This document shows, piece by piece, positions 38,859 to 47,692 of a stretch of DNA of 64,000 bases. The position numbers were made by a program, and so were the translations under genes. The stretch's first letter is position 1, and the number at the start of each line of letters is the position of its first letter. The notes beneath the pieces are model-generated. The model was not told the DNA's origin, made no database searches, and worked only from the letters and a program-made list of their open reading frames with translations. The DNA comes from Paraneptunicella aestuarii. Lineage in GTDB: Bacteria; Pseudomonadota; Gammaproteobacteria; Enterobacterales; Alteromonadaceae. The stretch covers positions 3,720,001-3,784,000 of the forward strand of contig NZ_CP074570.1 in the NCBI RefSeq assembly GCF_019900845.1. Direction: 5' to 3'.

Positions 38859-41800
38859 GTGTTCAGTATTTGGTTTCTGATCAGCATCGCCGTTGCCTAT
38901 TTAGGTTTGATGTTTGTGGTGGGGTATTTAGGAGACAAATATCTTCCAAAAAACAAACCTCGCCCTTTTATATACAGCTTCGCACTGGGCATTCACTGTA
39001 CGACATGGTCATTCTTTGGCACCACCGCTCAATCGGCTCGCTACGGCTGGGAATTCACTCCCACCTATGTTGGCGCCATTCTTCTTTTTGCCCTCGGCTA
39101 CCCACTTTTAATTCGCACTGCCCGGCTTTGTAAACAGCATCAGGTCAGTTCATTGGCTGAATTGTTGAGCCTACGCTTTAACCGTTCCAACAGCATTGCT
39201 GCACTGGTCACGATTGTCAGCTTGATTGGTGTTGTTCCCTACACCTCATTACAGTTGGACGCGCTCACCACCAGCATCGTATTTCTTAGTGATGAACCCA
39301 CACAAAGCAGTGGCGACGCCAGCCTGTATATCTGGGTATTAATGGCGGTATTTGCGGTTTTATTTGGTACGCGCAGTAGTAACCTGACCGAAAAACGCAG
39401 CGGCTTACTTGCAGCAATCGCCTTTGAATCTGTCGTCAAACTACTCGCCTTTATCGGCGTAGGCTTGTATATCGTTTATGGTATTTTCGACGGCATGTTT
39501 GATCTGATCGCTCAGGCAAGCCAACATGCCGAAGCGCAAAAAGTGATAAAGGGGGAAAGCGCCTGGTTAGCCTATTTTGGGCACATTTGTTTAGGCTTTT
39601 GCTCTATGTTCTGCCTGCCTCGGCAATTTCATATCAACTTTGTGGAATACAACAGCAATGAAGAAATCCTTCAGGCACGCTGGCTGTTTCCTCTTTATCT
39701 GTTAGCCATCAACTTTTTCGTCCTTCCTATCGCGCTTGCAGGCACCTTGTCGTTTAGTGGCAGTGACATTAATCCTGATATGTTTATTTTGGCACTGCCC
39801 CAGCAACAAAATAACGAACTCTTCACACTGTTAGGCTTTCTGGGTGGCTTGGCTGCTGCCACCAGCATGATCATCGTTGCAACCTTAGCCATGGGGATCA
39901 TGATCGCCAATAACCTCATCACTCCCTTGTGGTTGAAGGTACAGCTTAGAACCGGTCATTCACAAGGTATTAAAAACAATGTTCTGTTACTGATCCGGCG
40001 TAGCACGGTAGTGCTGGTTGTTGGTGTGTCCTACATCTATTATCACACCGTTGGGCAAACCGAACCGCTCGCCAATAGCGGTATTTTATCGATTGCATTA
40101 TTGGCTCAATTTACACCAGCCCTGCTCATCAATTTGATCTGGCAAAAAAGCAATCGAATGGCTTTTTGGACCAGCACTCTGGCAGGCATTATCGGTTGGT
40201 TCTACCTATTGTTATGGCCCAGCATAAAACACACTTACGCCTTTGCACCCGCACCGAGTGACGCCGACTTAAGTCAGGGCTTTCTCATCAGCATGGCAAC
40301 TAACGTGCTGTTGTACTTATTGTTCACCAGCCTGTCCCGTTCTTCACCAGTGGAAACCAAAGAATTCAGTGAACCCATTGCCATTCAGTCAGAGCAACTC
40401 AATGGCATCGTCGGGCGCTTGCTTAACCGGAAAGACCTGAAACGCATCAACAAACTACTTGGCGAACAACCCAACTCGGGCTATATCTCTCCTCGTGCTT
40501 TCGGGAAACTGGAAAAGATCCTGAGTGCTCATTTGGGTCAGGGCGGTAGCCGTATGTTGCTAACCGCCATTACGGATCGTAAGTCGTTAGATCTTGATGA
40601 TCTGCTCGCCTGGGCGGAGGAAGCCAGCCAAACCTTTCAATTTAATCAGGAATTATTGCAAGCCTCCATGCAGCATATTGAACAAGGGATTTGTGTTATC
40701 GATCGACAGCTTAATCTGGTGGCATGGAACAGTTATTACGAGAAAATGTTCTCTTACCCATCTAATTATCTGAAAGCGGGATTGAGCATGGAAACCATTC
40801 TCAGGTTCAACGCTCAACGTGGACTCTTAGGCAAGAAAATAGATGCCGATACAGAAATTCAAAAGCGTTTGGATTTTCTCACAGCGGGTAGTCGTTATAA
40901 GTATCGTCGTCATCAGCCCGATGGCAGATCTATTGAGCTCCAAGGCAGTCCTATGCCTGGTGGCGGCTTTGTTACCACCTATACCGATATTACTGACTTG
41001 ATTCACACGCAAGAACAACTACAGCGCTCCAAACAGGATTTGGAAAAACGTGTCGAAGAACGTACCAAAGAATTAAGCCGAGCTAATCAGGCACTGGCCT
41101 TGGCAAACCAAAGCAAGACTCGTTTTCTGGCAGCAGCAGGACACGATCTGATGCAACCCTTTAACGCCGCGACGCTTTATGCTTCGATGCTAACAGAAAA
41201 CACCAAAGGCTCGGAATTAGCCAACATGAGTGAAGGCTTGAAGCAGTCTCTACACAATGCCGAAGAGCTACTTTCAGCATTACTGGATTTCAGCAAGTTA
41301 GAATCCGGTGTACTCAAAGCCTCGCCCAGTTACTTCCAACTCAATGAAGTATTAGGGCCATTGGTAGCCGAAACCTCGATTGTTGCGTTACAGAAAGGCT
41401 TGGAATTACGGTATGTGCCTTGCCAACACTGGATTTACACCGACAAGGCTTTGTTTCGACGCATGATTGCTAACCTGCTTTCAAACGCCATTCGCTATAC
41501 TCCAAAAGGCAAAGTATTGGTTGGAATAAAGCGCCGAGGCGAACAACTGCTTATTTGCGTTGCAGATACCGGGGTAGGCATTCCCACTCACAAACAGAAA
41601 GAAATTTTTGAAGAATTCCAACAACTACATCAAAGCGAGACCAAACAAGGGCTAGGCTTAGGCTTAACCATTGTAGAACGAATGAGTGAGTTGCTTGGTA
41701 TTCCTGTTGGATTAGCCTCAACGCCAGGAAAAGGCACCGTCTTTTTTGCCCAAATCAAACGACAGTCTCCACCTTATAAGCGCGACACACAAACCCCGCT

Positions 41801-42197
41801 CGTAAAACAGGATCCCAAGTTCAACATGCAAGGAAAACGGGTCTGGATCATTGATAATGATATTCAAGTGCTAAATGCTGAACGCGATTTATTCCAATCC
41901 TGGGGAGCGAAAGTATTAACCGCCAATAATGCAATTGAAATAATTAGACAATGCGACAATAACACTCCCCCCGACTTATTAATGGTCGATTATCATCTTG
42001 ATGATGGTAAAACGGGCAATAACGAAGCCAATACAATATTTGAATTTTTGGGGCAGACGGTTCCCACTATTCTTAATAGCGCAAATCATGACGATGAAAT
42101 TCGTGAGCAAGCTATTGAAGCTGGCCTGGAATTTCTACATAAACCATTGAAAACAGCCAGTCTTAAGCGCTTGTTAAAACGTCTGCTGGGAATTTAA
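38859..42197 (+). CDS. Hybrid histidine kinase with N-terminal Na+/solute symporter domain
   Basis: An 1112-residue membrane sensor. Residues 1 to about 500 form a 13-helix SSS-family (PutP-like) module, as in CbrA. A linker and PAS domain (EQGICVIDRQLNLVAWN) follow near 600-720, then a coiled coil, the H-box AAAGHDLMQPFNAATL (His near 760), an ATPase domain (NLLSNAIRYTP, DTGVGIP, GLGLGLTIVERM) and a C-terminal receiver domain with phospho-Asp near 1043 (LLMVDYHLDDG). The start is GTG without a strong ribosome site. It is divergent from the porin/binding protein/symporter operon and may control it. Confidence 0.9.
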   Translation: MFSIWFLISIAVAYLGLMFVVGYLGDKYLPKNKPRPFIYSFALGIHCTTWSFFGTTAQSARYGWEFTPTYVGAILLFALGYPLLIRTARLCKQHQVSSLAELLSLRFNRSNSIAALVTIVSLIGVVPYTSLQLDALTTSIVFLSDEPTQSSGDASLYIWVLMAVFAVLFGTRSSNLTEKRSGLLAAIAFESVVKLLAFIGVGLYIVYGIFDGMFDLIAQASQHAEAQKVIKGESAWLAYFGHICLGFCSMFCLPRQFHINFVEYNSNEEILQARWLFPLYLLAINFFVLPIALAGTLSFSGSDINPDMFILALPQQQNNELFTLLGFLGGLAAATSMIIVATLAMGIMIANNLITPLWLKVQLRTGHSQGIKNNVLLLIRRSTVVLVVGVSYIYYHTVGQTEPLANSGILSIALLAQFTPALLINLIWQKSNRMAFWTSTLAGIIGWFYLLLWPSIKHTYAFAPAPSDADLSQGFLISMATNVLLYLLFTSLSRSSPVETKEFSEPIAIQSEQLNGIVGRLLNRKDLKRINKLLGEQPNSGYISPRAFGKLEKILSAHLGQGGSRMLLTAITDRKSLDLDDLLAWAEEASQTFQFNQELLQASMQHIEQGICVIDRQLNLVAWNSYYEKMFSYPSNYLKAGLSMETILRFNAQRGLLGKKIDADTEIQKRLDFLTAGSRYKYRRHQPDGRSIELQGSPMPGGGFVTTYTDITDLIHTQEQLQRSKQDLEKRVEERTKELSRANQALALANQSKTRFLAAAGHDLMQPFNAATLYASMLTENTKGSELANMSEGLKQSLHNAEELLSALLDFSKLESGVLKASPSYFQLNEVLGPLVAETSIVALQKGLELRYVPCQHWIYTDKALFRRMIANLLSNAIRYTPKGKVLVGIKRRGEQLLICVADTGVGIPTHKQKEIFEEFQQLHQSETKQGLGLGLTIVERMSELLGIPVGLASTPGKGTVFFAQIKRQSPPYKRDTQTPLVKQDPKFNMQGKRVWIIDNDIQVLNAERDLFQSWGAKVLTANNAIEIIRQCDNNTPPDLLMVDYHLDDGKTGNNEANTIFEFLGQTVPTILNSANHDDEIREQAIEAGLEFLHKPLKTASLKRLLKRLLGI

Positions 42198-42798
42198 TCC
42201 TGAGCCAATCCTAAATTGTTTCAGTTCAAATGAAAGTATTATTAATCAACAAGTTACATTCTTTCCATAATAAGTAATATTCTTCATATAAAACAATTTT
42301 CTATTAAATTAAACAGCCTTGATGAGATTGAACATTAGTGCATTTTTAATTCACTTCCCACACTGTAGAAAATATATGCAATTGATACTTACTTATCCCA
42401 AACTCTGATTAGCCAGAACCTTTTCAAGTAAATATTCCGTTAATTTTTTAAAAAATTTCAAATCATTTATATGATATTTTTCCACAATAACATGTGGTTA
42501 ATATGTCGATATATTCGTCTCATACCACATATAAAAAACTCTTTTTATCAGGCATAGGCCACAGAAATGTTCGGTAAATTCAAGTCAATTACCATATTTC
42601 GTCAACAAAAGTAAAAAATGAATTTGAAACGATCTCATAGAGCTTTTAAGCAATTCTTGCTGTATTGTTCAATCAGGACTAAACTTTTTCACTTCATTGT
42701 GTAAAATACAATCCGAACAGCAGAATGACAATTCCCATTCAATGGAAATGGTATCGACTTGCTAAAACATATATTTGTCTCAAAGTGGTAAGAATTAA
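42198..42798. other. AT-rich intergenic region
   Basis: About 600 bp of AT-rich sequence between the kinase and the XRE gene. I see no credible gene, RNA or strong repeat. It marks the start of the accessory region. Confidence 0.4.
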
Positions 42799-43056
42799 AT
42801 GACCAAGAATGAATTAATTCTCTCAGGGAAACATCTTGTAGCTCTGCGCCAATATGCGAATAAATCACCAGAAGAAATGGCAAACGCAGCAGCGGTACAA
42901 AAATCAACCTATTTAGATTGGGAACAAGAGAAAGATCATCCTGATATTGAGCAATTTCTGGCAATGGCTAAATTGTGTGGAATGACAAGTGTCGATGCTT
43001 TAATTGAAGAAATTAAACAGTTAAGTGAAAGTTATGCCGAGACGGATATTAAGTAA
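42799..43056 (+). CDS. XRE family helix-turn-helix protein
   Basis: An 85-residue protein with a Cro/C1-type HTH at residues 12-60 (LVALRQYANKSPEEMANAAAVQKSTYLDWEQEKDHP). The layout is of a small DNA-binding regulator; the acidic C-terminus has no known domain. It lies 104 bp upstream of an unknown gene on the same strand. Target unknown. Confidence 0.75.
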   Translation: MTKNELILSGKHLVALRQYANKSPEEMANAAAVQKSTYLDWEQEKDHPDIEQFLAMAKLCGMTSVDALIEEIKQLSESYAETDIK

Positions 43057-43160
43057 AATACTCCAGCATTCTTATCTTTTTTGGCAATAGAAATACCCGA
43101 GTTATCAACATATTACTTTGATAGGCTTCTGATTTTCCTGTAATAACCTGGAAGCCAATC

Positions 43161-43772
43161 ATGCAAACTCAAACCTTTTTGCAGTTAATTCAACAGCACT
43201 ATCAATTTAATCGAGCCAATAAGATATTCGCCAAACCAGAATTAAAATATTGCTGGAAACACTGGCTATCAACCGAGCTTATCATCAGCCTGGATAATAT
43301 TGGTGAAATTGAAATTAATGCCCCTTACATTGCTCCGGAAAATAACGATGAAGACAATGCGTTTTTAAGTTTTAAAACCGGTGATAAAAAAGCCACCACT
43401 GTGGAAAAACGACAGGCTTCAAAATGTGACTTTTTAATAACTCGTGACAATAAGCTATCTTATGTTGAAGTGCGTTGTGTGCAATCAGAACAGCTTTTAC
43501 AAGCTCGCGAATTGAAAAAATTCACAGCCGATATAGAAAGGGTTAACGCATTAAAAGAGGCGAATCCGGCTCTCAACATTCTGACCTTATTTGCCATCTA
43601 TGGACAATTTCAAAACAAGGATATGCAGAAATTAACCAGTCTGGATAATAGTGAAAATACAGGTTACGTGCTGGATACGGATATGACGGGCAGCGGCAGC
43701 ATCGCTCGCTTTTCTCAGGTTCGCCGCGACGGTTCACCTCGCATCATGCTATTTGCACATACTGCTCGTTAA
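43161..43772 (+). CDS. Unknown protein, 203 residues
   Basis: I do not recognise the family. It is a soluble alpha/beta protein. The segment SKCDFLITRDNKLSYVEVRCVQ (about residues 90-112) resembles the D...ExK core of PD-(D/E)xK nucleases with Arg in place of Lys, which is suggestive only. GGAAG lies upstream of the ATG. It follows the XRE gene and precedes the palindromic repeat element. Confidence 0.5.
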   Translation: MQTQTFLQLIQQHYQFNRANKIFAKPELKYCWKHWLSTELIISLDNIGEIEINAPYIAPENNDEDNAFLSFKTGDKKATTVEKRQASKCDFLITRDNKLSYVEVRCVQSEQLLQARELKKFTADIERVNALKEANPALNILTLFAIYGQFQNKDMQKLTSLDNSENTGYVLDTDMTGSGSIARFSQVRRDGSPRIMLFAHTAR

Positions 43773-44375
43773 TTCTATCTGATGATTTAAGGGGCAATCG
43801 CCCCTTCCCCTATATCCCCCCTGCTCTATCTCTTAGTCACATCTTTTTATGTCAGATAGATTCTATTCATCATGATAATTATGCTTCTGTTATTTCTTTG
43901 GGTTTCTTGTATGACACGTCCTTCGGACGCGCCAGTTACTTTTCTTGTCTCTGAACAAGAAAAGTAACCAAAAGAAATCAGCCCCAACGGTTAACCCATT
44001 CCTGTGCTTCTCGAATCTTGAAAGCCGGTCTCACGGTGCATCCATGCACCGGGCAGCCCTAATTCATCATCCCTGATGAATTGCTTTCAATATTCTTGCG
44101 ATGCTCGGGATTAACCGAGGAGGAACAGGCCATTCTTCAAGCTTCATACCACGTCAAAGAGAATAAGGTGACATATAGCTATTTGTATAATACGCAAACG
44201 ATTAAAAGACCATTCATTCGACTTGTGACTAAGAGCCACCCAGCTAGGGATAAGGAAATATTTTGATATGGCTATTTTTAGCGACTTCATCGCTTCCCCT
44301 CAATTTCCAAACCAGACATAAGTGCGCTTTCAGCAAGCCCATTGTGCACCGTCAAATCAGAAGAGAAATGAGAAG
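43773..44375. other. Intergenic region at the downstream edge of the R-body locus
   Basis: 600 bp containing the composite palindromic element (43909-44110). The 61-codon ORF at 44081 starts inside that element and is not credible. The minus-strand reb transcripts end here. Confidence 0.5.
43909..44110. repeat. Composite palindromic repeat element
   Basis: Four inverted repeats in about 170 bp: 43917-43921 with 43925-43929; a perfect 14-bp pair 43935-43948 with 43955-43968 (TTACTTTTCTTG type); 44034-44040 with 44045-44051; and a perfect 9-bp pair 44061-44069 with 44074-44082. It has the look of an interspersed extragenic palindromic unit. It borders the R-body locus. Confidence 0.65.
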
Positions 44376-44648
44376 CTACTCACTAGGATAATCTTTGGCG
44401 ATTTTCGCGGCTTTCTCACCAATATCCGCAAAGCTTTCCGCCCCTTTTGTCAGCACTTTTTGGGCTTCTTCAATCACAGTCGCGTATTTGGTATCACCCG
44501 TTGCCAATAACTTGGCCAAAGCAATACCAATGGTAGTGGTAGTAATAGTGCTTAAATTACGAAGGTTGTCCGACGCATCCTGAATCGCAATAGCCGTAGA
44601 CTGAGCTACTGCCTGATGCGCTTTTGTCAGAGCTTGATTACCCGCCAT
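44376..44648 (-). CDS. R-body locus small protein, second family, copy 1
   Basis: A 90-residue helical protein. It is clearly paralogous to the product at 46626: both share AQSTAxAxxDAxDNLRNL, then TxIGxAL, TGDxKY and a closing GEK(I/A)A motif. It is not a standard RebB sequence, but the Ala/Ser/Thr-rich helical composition and location indicate an R-body component or accessory. It is separated from the upstream reb genes by a terminator-like hairpin (44811-44839) and has a weak ribosome site. Confidence 0.65.
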   Translation of the reverse strand: MAGNQALTKAHQAVAQSTAIAIQDASDNLRNLSTITTTTIGIALAKLLATGDTKYATVIEEAQKVLTKGAESFADIGEKAAKIAKDYPSE

Positions 44649-44810
44649 TACCGTTTACGCAAGTTCAGCAGTGAAGGGAGCTTGTGCAGCTTCAAACATC
44701 GAAAATCGATTAGCACGAAGTACAATACTAATGTGTGTAAACAACACAGTTGTTGAATTGTTACTTATGCGAATAATCATTCGATAAATTTGAAACACAA
44801 ACGTTTACTC

Positions 44811-44839
44811 CGGAAAAGCCAGAAGAGAACTCTTCTGGC
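44811..44839 (-). terminator. Terminator inside the R-body locus
   Basis: A perfect 9-bp stem (44818-44826 with 44831-44839, loop of 4) followed on the minus strand by TTTT. It lies 20 bp after the stop of the gene at 44860 and would end the main reb transcript before the last gene. Confidence 0.7.
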
Positions 44840-44859
44840 AATGTTGACAATCAAAAGGC

Positions 44860-45045
44860 TTAAGCTTGAGCCAGGATAATGGCGCAAGCACTGGATACAG
44901 CGGCATTTGCGATAGTTTGCATTCCTTGCTGAATAGTGGTGGCGTTTTGCATCACCAATCCGACAGTATCCGCCATCGTAGCTTCACTTAGCTGACTAAT
45001 AATCTCAGCCACCTCTTCGGTACTTGCTTCATTTTCTTCTGACAT
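44860..45045 (-). CDS. Short RebB-like protein
   Basis: A 61-residue protein with an acidic N-terminus (MSEENEASTEEV) and the core VGLVMQNATTIQQGMQTIANAAVSS. The core matches the central helix of RebB (QNAxxxQQ) but lacks the N-terminal TDSVTQVNTK segment. AGGAG precedes the ATG by 7 nt. Probably a divergent or minimal R-body subunit. Confidence 0.55.
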   Translation of the reverse strand: MSEENEASTEEVAEIISQLSEATMADTVGLVMQNATTIQQGMQTIANAAVSSACAIILAQA

Positions 45046-45085
45046 TCAGAGTCTCCTGTTCAGGCCTTATGAATATTAACGCTGA

Positions 45086-45349
45086 TTAACCCTTTTCAAT
45101 CACTTCCTCTGCCGCCCTGCTCAGTGAAGATGTGGCGAGAGCGGTAAGAGAGTTCACCCCCTGCACTGTCGCAGCCTGTGAAGTAATTCCCCCGTACTGC
45201 AAGGATGTAGTGGCATTGTTACCCGCATTAGACAGAGCCAACCCTGTCGCTGCAAACAACGCACTCATGGCGTTGGATGGAACCCCAGCGATAACCTGAG
45301 TGTTTGTCTGGGTAACTGAATCAGTAATAATCTCATTGACTTTTGGCAT
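45086..45349 (-). CDS. RebB family R-body protein
   Basis: An 87-residue protein with the full RebB ('killing trait') pattern: ITDSVTQTNTQVIAGVPSNAM, then LALSNAGNNATTSLQYGG, AATVQGVNSLTALATSS and EEVIEKG. RebB proteins polymerise into the coiled ribbon called an R-body. It is more divergent than the 47-48 kb copies (LQYGG in place of QQQ). GGGAG lies before the ATG. Confidence 0.85.
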   Translation of the reverse strand: MPKVNEIITDSVTQTNTQVIAGVPSNAMSALFAATGLALSNAGNNATTSLQYGGITSQAATVQGVNSLTALATSSLSRAAEEVIEKG

Positions 45350-45470
45350 ATTGCTCTCCCAATTATTAAGTCACTATATAAATGGCGATCACGTATAACT
45401 GGATATCAGCCATACGAACCGCACAGGTAAATCGGTTCTACTCATGACAATGCAGTTGTGACAATGCGAG

Positions 45471-45749
45471 CTATGATGCTCCCGCATTATTGGACTGAAT
45501 CACTTCATTGATGCTGTCCAGATGAGCACTGATCTCTCCCATGGTTTTCTCCAGTTGAGAGTTAACTGACTGCATCATGCTATCGACGCTTTCTTTGACC
45601 CCATCAATCCGATCCTGCGAGGATATTTTCTCAAGAGCGGCACGATTTTCTTCTATCAGCTTCAGCATATTTCTGGTCTGCTGCTCAGCCATTTGCGACA
45701 TTTTAGATAAGTCGCTCCATCCGGAATCATCTTGGCTCTGTTGACTCAT
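45471..45749 (-). CDS. Coiled-coil protein of the R-body locus
   Basis: A 92-residue helical protein with heptad-like spacing (MAEQQTRNMLKLIEENRAALEKI...). No enzyme motif. Its start overlaps the end of the RebB-like gene at 45727 by 23 bp, so the two are translationally coupled. GGGAG precedes the ATG. It may scaffold or regulate ribbon assembly. Confidence 0.7.
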   Translation of the reverse strand: MSQQSQDDSGWSDLSKMSQMAEQQTRNMLKLIEENRAALEKISSQDRIDGVKESVDSMMQSVNSQLEKTMGEISAHLDSINEVIQSNNAGAS

Positions 45750-46254
45750 TTGAATCTCCCAAACCAGTCGGTTTTATAGTGGAGTCAGTGTTTTCCTGAG
45801 TGTCAGACTCTTTTGTGGTTGTGCTTGCGGTTGCGGTTGTGCTTGCGGCAGTATTTCCTGCAGGTGCAGTATCGTCAGGTTTCTTGCGCCCCAGGAAATT
45901 GCCCAGATTTAAGCGTTTGGTAAAGGACGATTTTTCCGTTTTTTCTGGTTCTTTTACAGCTTCTGAACCAGCTTCTGGACTCGATTCTGATCCGGCTTTT
46001 GCAACCTTCTTAGGTTCAGGCGCTTTGCCCCCGGAAAGCTTTGCCGACAGGATCAACTTACAGGCATTGGTTGTTGCCGCAAGTGAAGCCAGGCGCGCAC
46101 TTTGCTGGTTATTCACTTCATTATGCATCGACAAGCCAAGTGAGCCAGCAAAACTGGTTTCAACCAAGGTGGTAGGCTGCACAGAAAACGGGCTATATCG
46201 CTCCGTACCGCCTTTATCCTTATCTTGTTGGTCATTTTTATTACTATCTGTCAT
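45727..46254 (-). CDS. RebB-like protein with long charged Ser/Thr tail
   Basis: A 175-residue protein. Residues 20-75 resemble RebB in layout (TTLVETSFAGSLGLSMHNEVNNQQSA, then ASLAATTNACKLI). The C-terminal 100 residues are low-complexity, rich in Lys, Glu, Ser, Thr and Ala, with a KRLNLGNFLGRKKP patch. Such a tail is absent from the other copies. AGGAG lies upstream. It could be a minor or terminal subunit, or a size regulator of the ribbon. Confidence 0.6.
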   Translation of the reverse strand: MTDSNKNDQQDKDKGGTERYSPFSVQPTTLVETSFAGSLGLSMHNEVNNQQSARLASLAATTNACKLILSAKLSGGKAPEPKKVAKAGSESSPEAGSEAVKEPEKTEKSSFTKRLNLGNFLGRKKPDDTAPAGNTAASTTATASTTTKESDTQENTDSTIKPTGLGDSNESTEPR

Positions 46255-46625
46255 AGGTTTTGCTCCTGGCGCAAAGTATGTGGATCACATGGATACGTAG
46301 ATGAAAGAGTAAAAAAAACCGGCAATAAGAAATCGGTCGATTTAATGATAAATAGGGCTGAATCAATGAGACTATTTCAGACATCAATCTTTACCTGAAA
46401 AGACTTAAAGAGAGTTTTAAATCAGGGGTAACAATCTCATCTTCGATGCACAGGCTTTGCTGGGAATATGTAGAAAGCAGATTAGTGAGTTCTTGTGAGG
46501 CTAAGCCAACCTCATACATCAACTCAAAACGAAAGTGACTTACTCAAGCACCTTGGCGCAAGTCACCGAAATATAGCAGGGGATATTACATTGTTAAGGT
46601 AAGTGGTAAGGAAACACACAATGAA
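46255..46625. other. Gap within the R-body locus
   Basis: 371 bp splitting the locus into two halves. A minus-strand ORF of 42 codons (46391-46519, MYEVGLASQELTNLL...) could be a tiny gene, but it lacks a clear ribosome site and family. The gap may hold a second promoter for the downstream genes. Confidence 0.3.
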
Positions 46626-46919
46626 TTAACTGGATTCATCATGCAAAACAACAGCAATCTTCTCACCGACACTACCAAAGTTTTCCACTCCACGTGTGAC
46701 CACGTCCTGCGCTTCATGGATAACATCAATATATTTTGGGTCACCTGTTTCAATGAATTGCGACAAAGCCACCCCAATTGCAGTGCTACTCAAACTGTTC
46801 AAGTTACGCAAGTTGTCCGTCGCATCTGCCAAAGCCAATGCCGTCGACTGAGCGATAGACTGCTTTGCATTATTCACCGCTGTATAAGCGGGTTCAGAAG
46901 GCTCTTTATTCGTGTACAT
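46626..46919 (-). CDS. R-body locus small protein, second family, copy 2
   Basis: A 97-residue helical protein paralogous to the one at 44376, sharing AQSTALALADATDNLRNL, STAIGVAL, TGDPKYIDVIHEAQ and VGEKIA. Having two copies, one at each end of the downstream half, argues for a structural or accessory role in R-body formation. GAGG lies before the ATG. Confidence 0.65.
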   Translation of the reverse strand: MYTNKEPSEPAYTAVNNAKQSIAQSTALALADATDNLRNLNSLSSTAIGVALSQFIETGDPKYIDVIHEAQDVVTRGVENFGSVGEKIAVVLHDESS

Positions 46920-47019
46920 AGATAAACCTCAAAAAATGAAATTCGCCAAACTCTGGTAGAAACACATGCAAACCTATGAACTATTCAGATCATAGATTCA
47001 CCCGCTCAACCAGAGGGAA

Positions 47020-47049
47020 GCCTCTATCGAGCAAATGCTCAATAGAGGC
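47020..47049. terminator. Hairpin after the RebB gene at 47058
   Basis: An interrupted stem of 8 bp (47020-47027 with 47042-47049) and 5 bp (47029-47033 with 47036-47040) directly after the RebB stop. No T run follows, so it may be a partial terminator or an RNA-stabilising end that favours the upstream RebB messages. Confidence 0.5.
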
Positions 47050-47057
47050 CAGATTCA

Positions 47058-47321
47058 TTAAGAATCTTTTTCAATCACACCTTCAGCGGCACGACCAATA
47101 ACAGAGCTACCGATAGACATCAGTGAGTTCACGCCTTGGACAGTAGCAGCTTGCATTGTGATTTGCGCTTGCTGTTGTGCAGCAGTCGCGTTGTGAGCAG
47201 CATTACCTAACGCCTGGCTGGTAGACATCAACAAGTTGCCCATAGCCATTGCTGGAGATTCGCCAACAACTTTAGTGTTTACCTGTGTTACGGAATCAGT
47301 GATTTGTTCATTTACTGGCAT
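47058..47321 (-). CDS. RebB family R-body protein
   Basis: An 87-residue RebB protein: MPVNEQITDSVTQVNTK, PAMAMGNLLMSTSQALGNAA, HNATAAQQQAQITMQAA and TVQGVNSL. It differs from the copy at 47693 in only a handful of residues, so the two arose by recent duplication or are kept alike by gene conversion. AGAGGAA lies before the ATG. RebB polymerises into the R-body ribbon, which unrolls on a pH shift. Confidence 0.92.
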   Translation of the reverse strand: MPVNEQITDSVTQVNTKVVGESPAMAMGNLLMSTSQALGNAAHNATAAQQQAQITMQAATVQGVNSLMSIGSSVIGRAAEGVIEKDS

Positions 47322-47385
47322 AGCAGTATTCCTCTTTTAGTTTAAACAAATGAATTAATTGCAAAACGCAATTTATTTGGAAAAA

Positions 47386-47646
47386 TTAACCTTTTTCCAG
47401 GATTTCTTCAGCGCCACGACCCGTTACCGCTGTGCCCGTTGCCATCAGAGAATTAATTCCCTGAACAGTGGCAGCTTGCATGGTAATTTGGCCTTGTTGC
47501 TGAGCCGAAGATGCATTCAAAGCAGCAGTGCCTAAAGCCTGGCTGGTAGGCAAATACAAGCCGCCCATTGCCATTGCTGGAGACTCACCCACTGCTTTGG
47601 TGTTGACCTGAGTAACAGAATCAGTAATTTGATCATTTACAGGCAT
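47386..47646 (-). CDS. RebB family R-body protein
   Basis: An 86-residue RebB protein with MPVNDQITDSVTQVNTK, PAMAMGGLYLPTSQALG, NASSAQQQGQITMQAA and GAEEILEKG. It keeps the hydrophobic/Ala-rich two-helix pattern of the family. GAGGAAA precedes the ATG. Spacing to neighbours is 64 and 46 bp. Confidence 0.92.
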   Translation of the reverse strand: MPVNDQITDSVTQVNTKAVGESPAMAMGGLYLPTSQALGTAALNASSAQQQGQITMQAATVQGINSLMATGTAVTGRGAEEILEKG

Positions 47647-47692
47647 CGCCTTTTCCTCATGTTAAATTGATGAAACAACCTCTATTGAGAGA

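Noticed and set aside
38582..38887. 101-codon minus-strand ORF
   Set aside because: It overlaps the family A repeat and the start of the hybrid kinase gene.
43909..44110. CRISPR array
   Set aside because: The inverted repeats differ from each other and there are no regularly spaced direct repeats; no cas genes are present.
44081..44266. 61-codon plus-strand ORF
   Set aside because: It begins inside the composite palindromic repeat and has no ribosome site.
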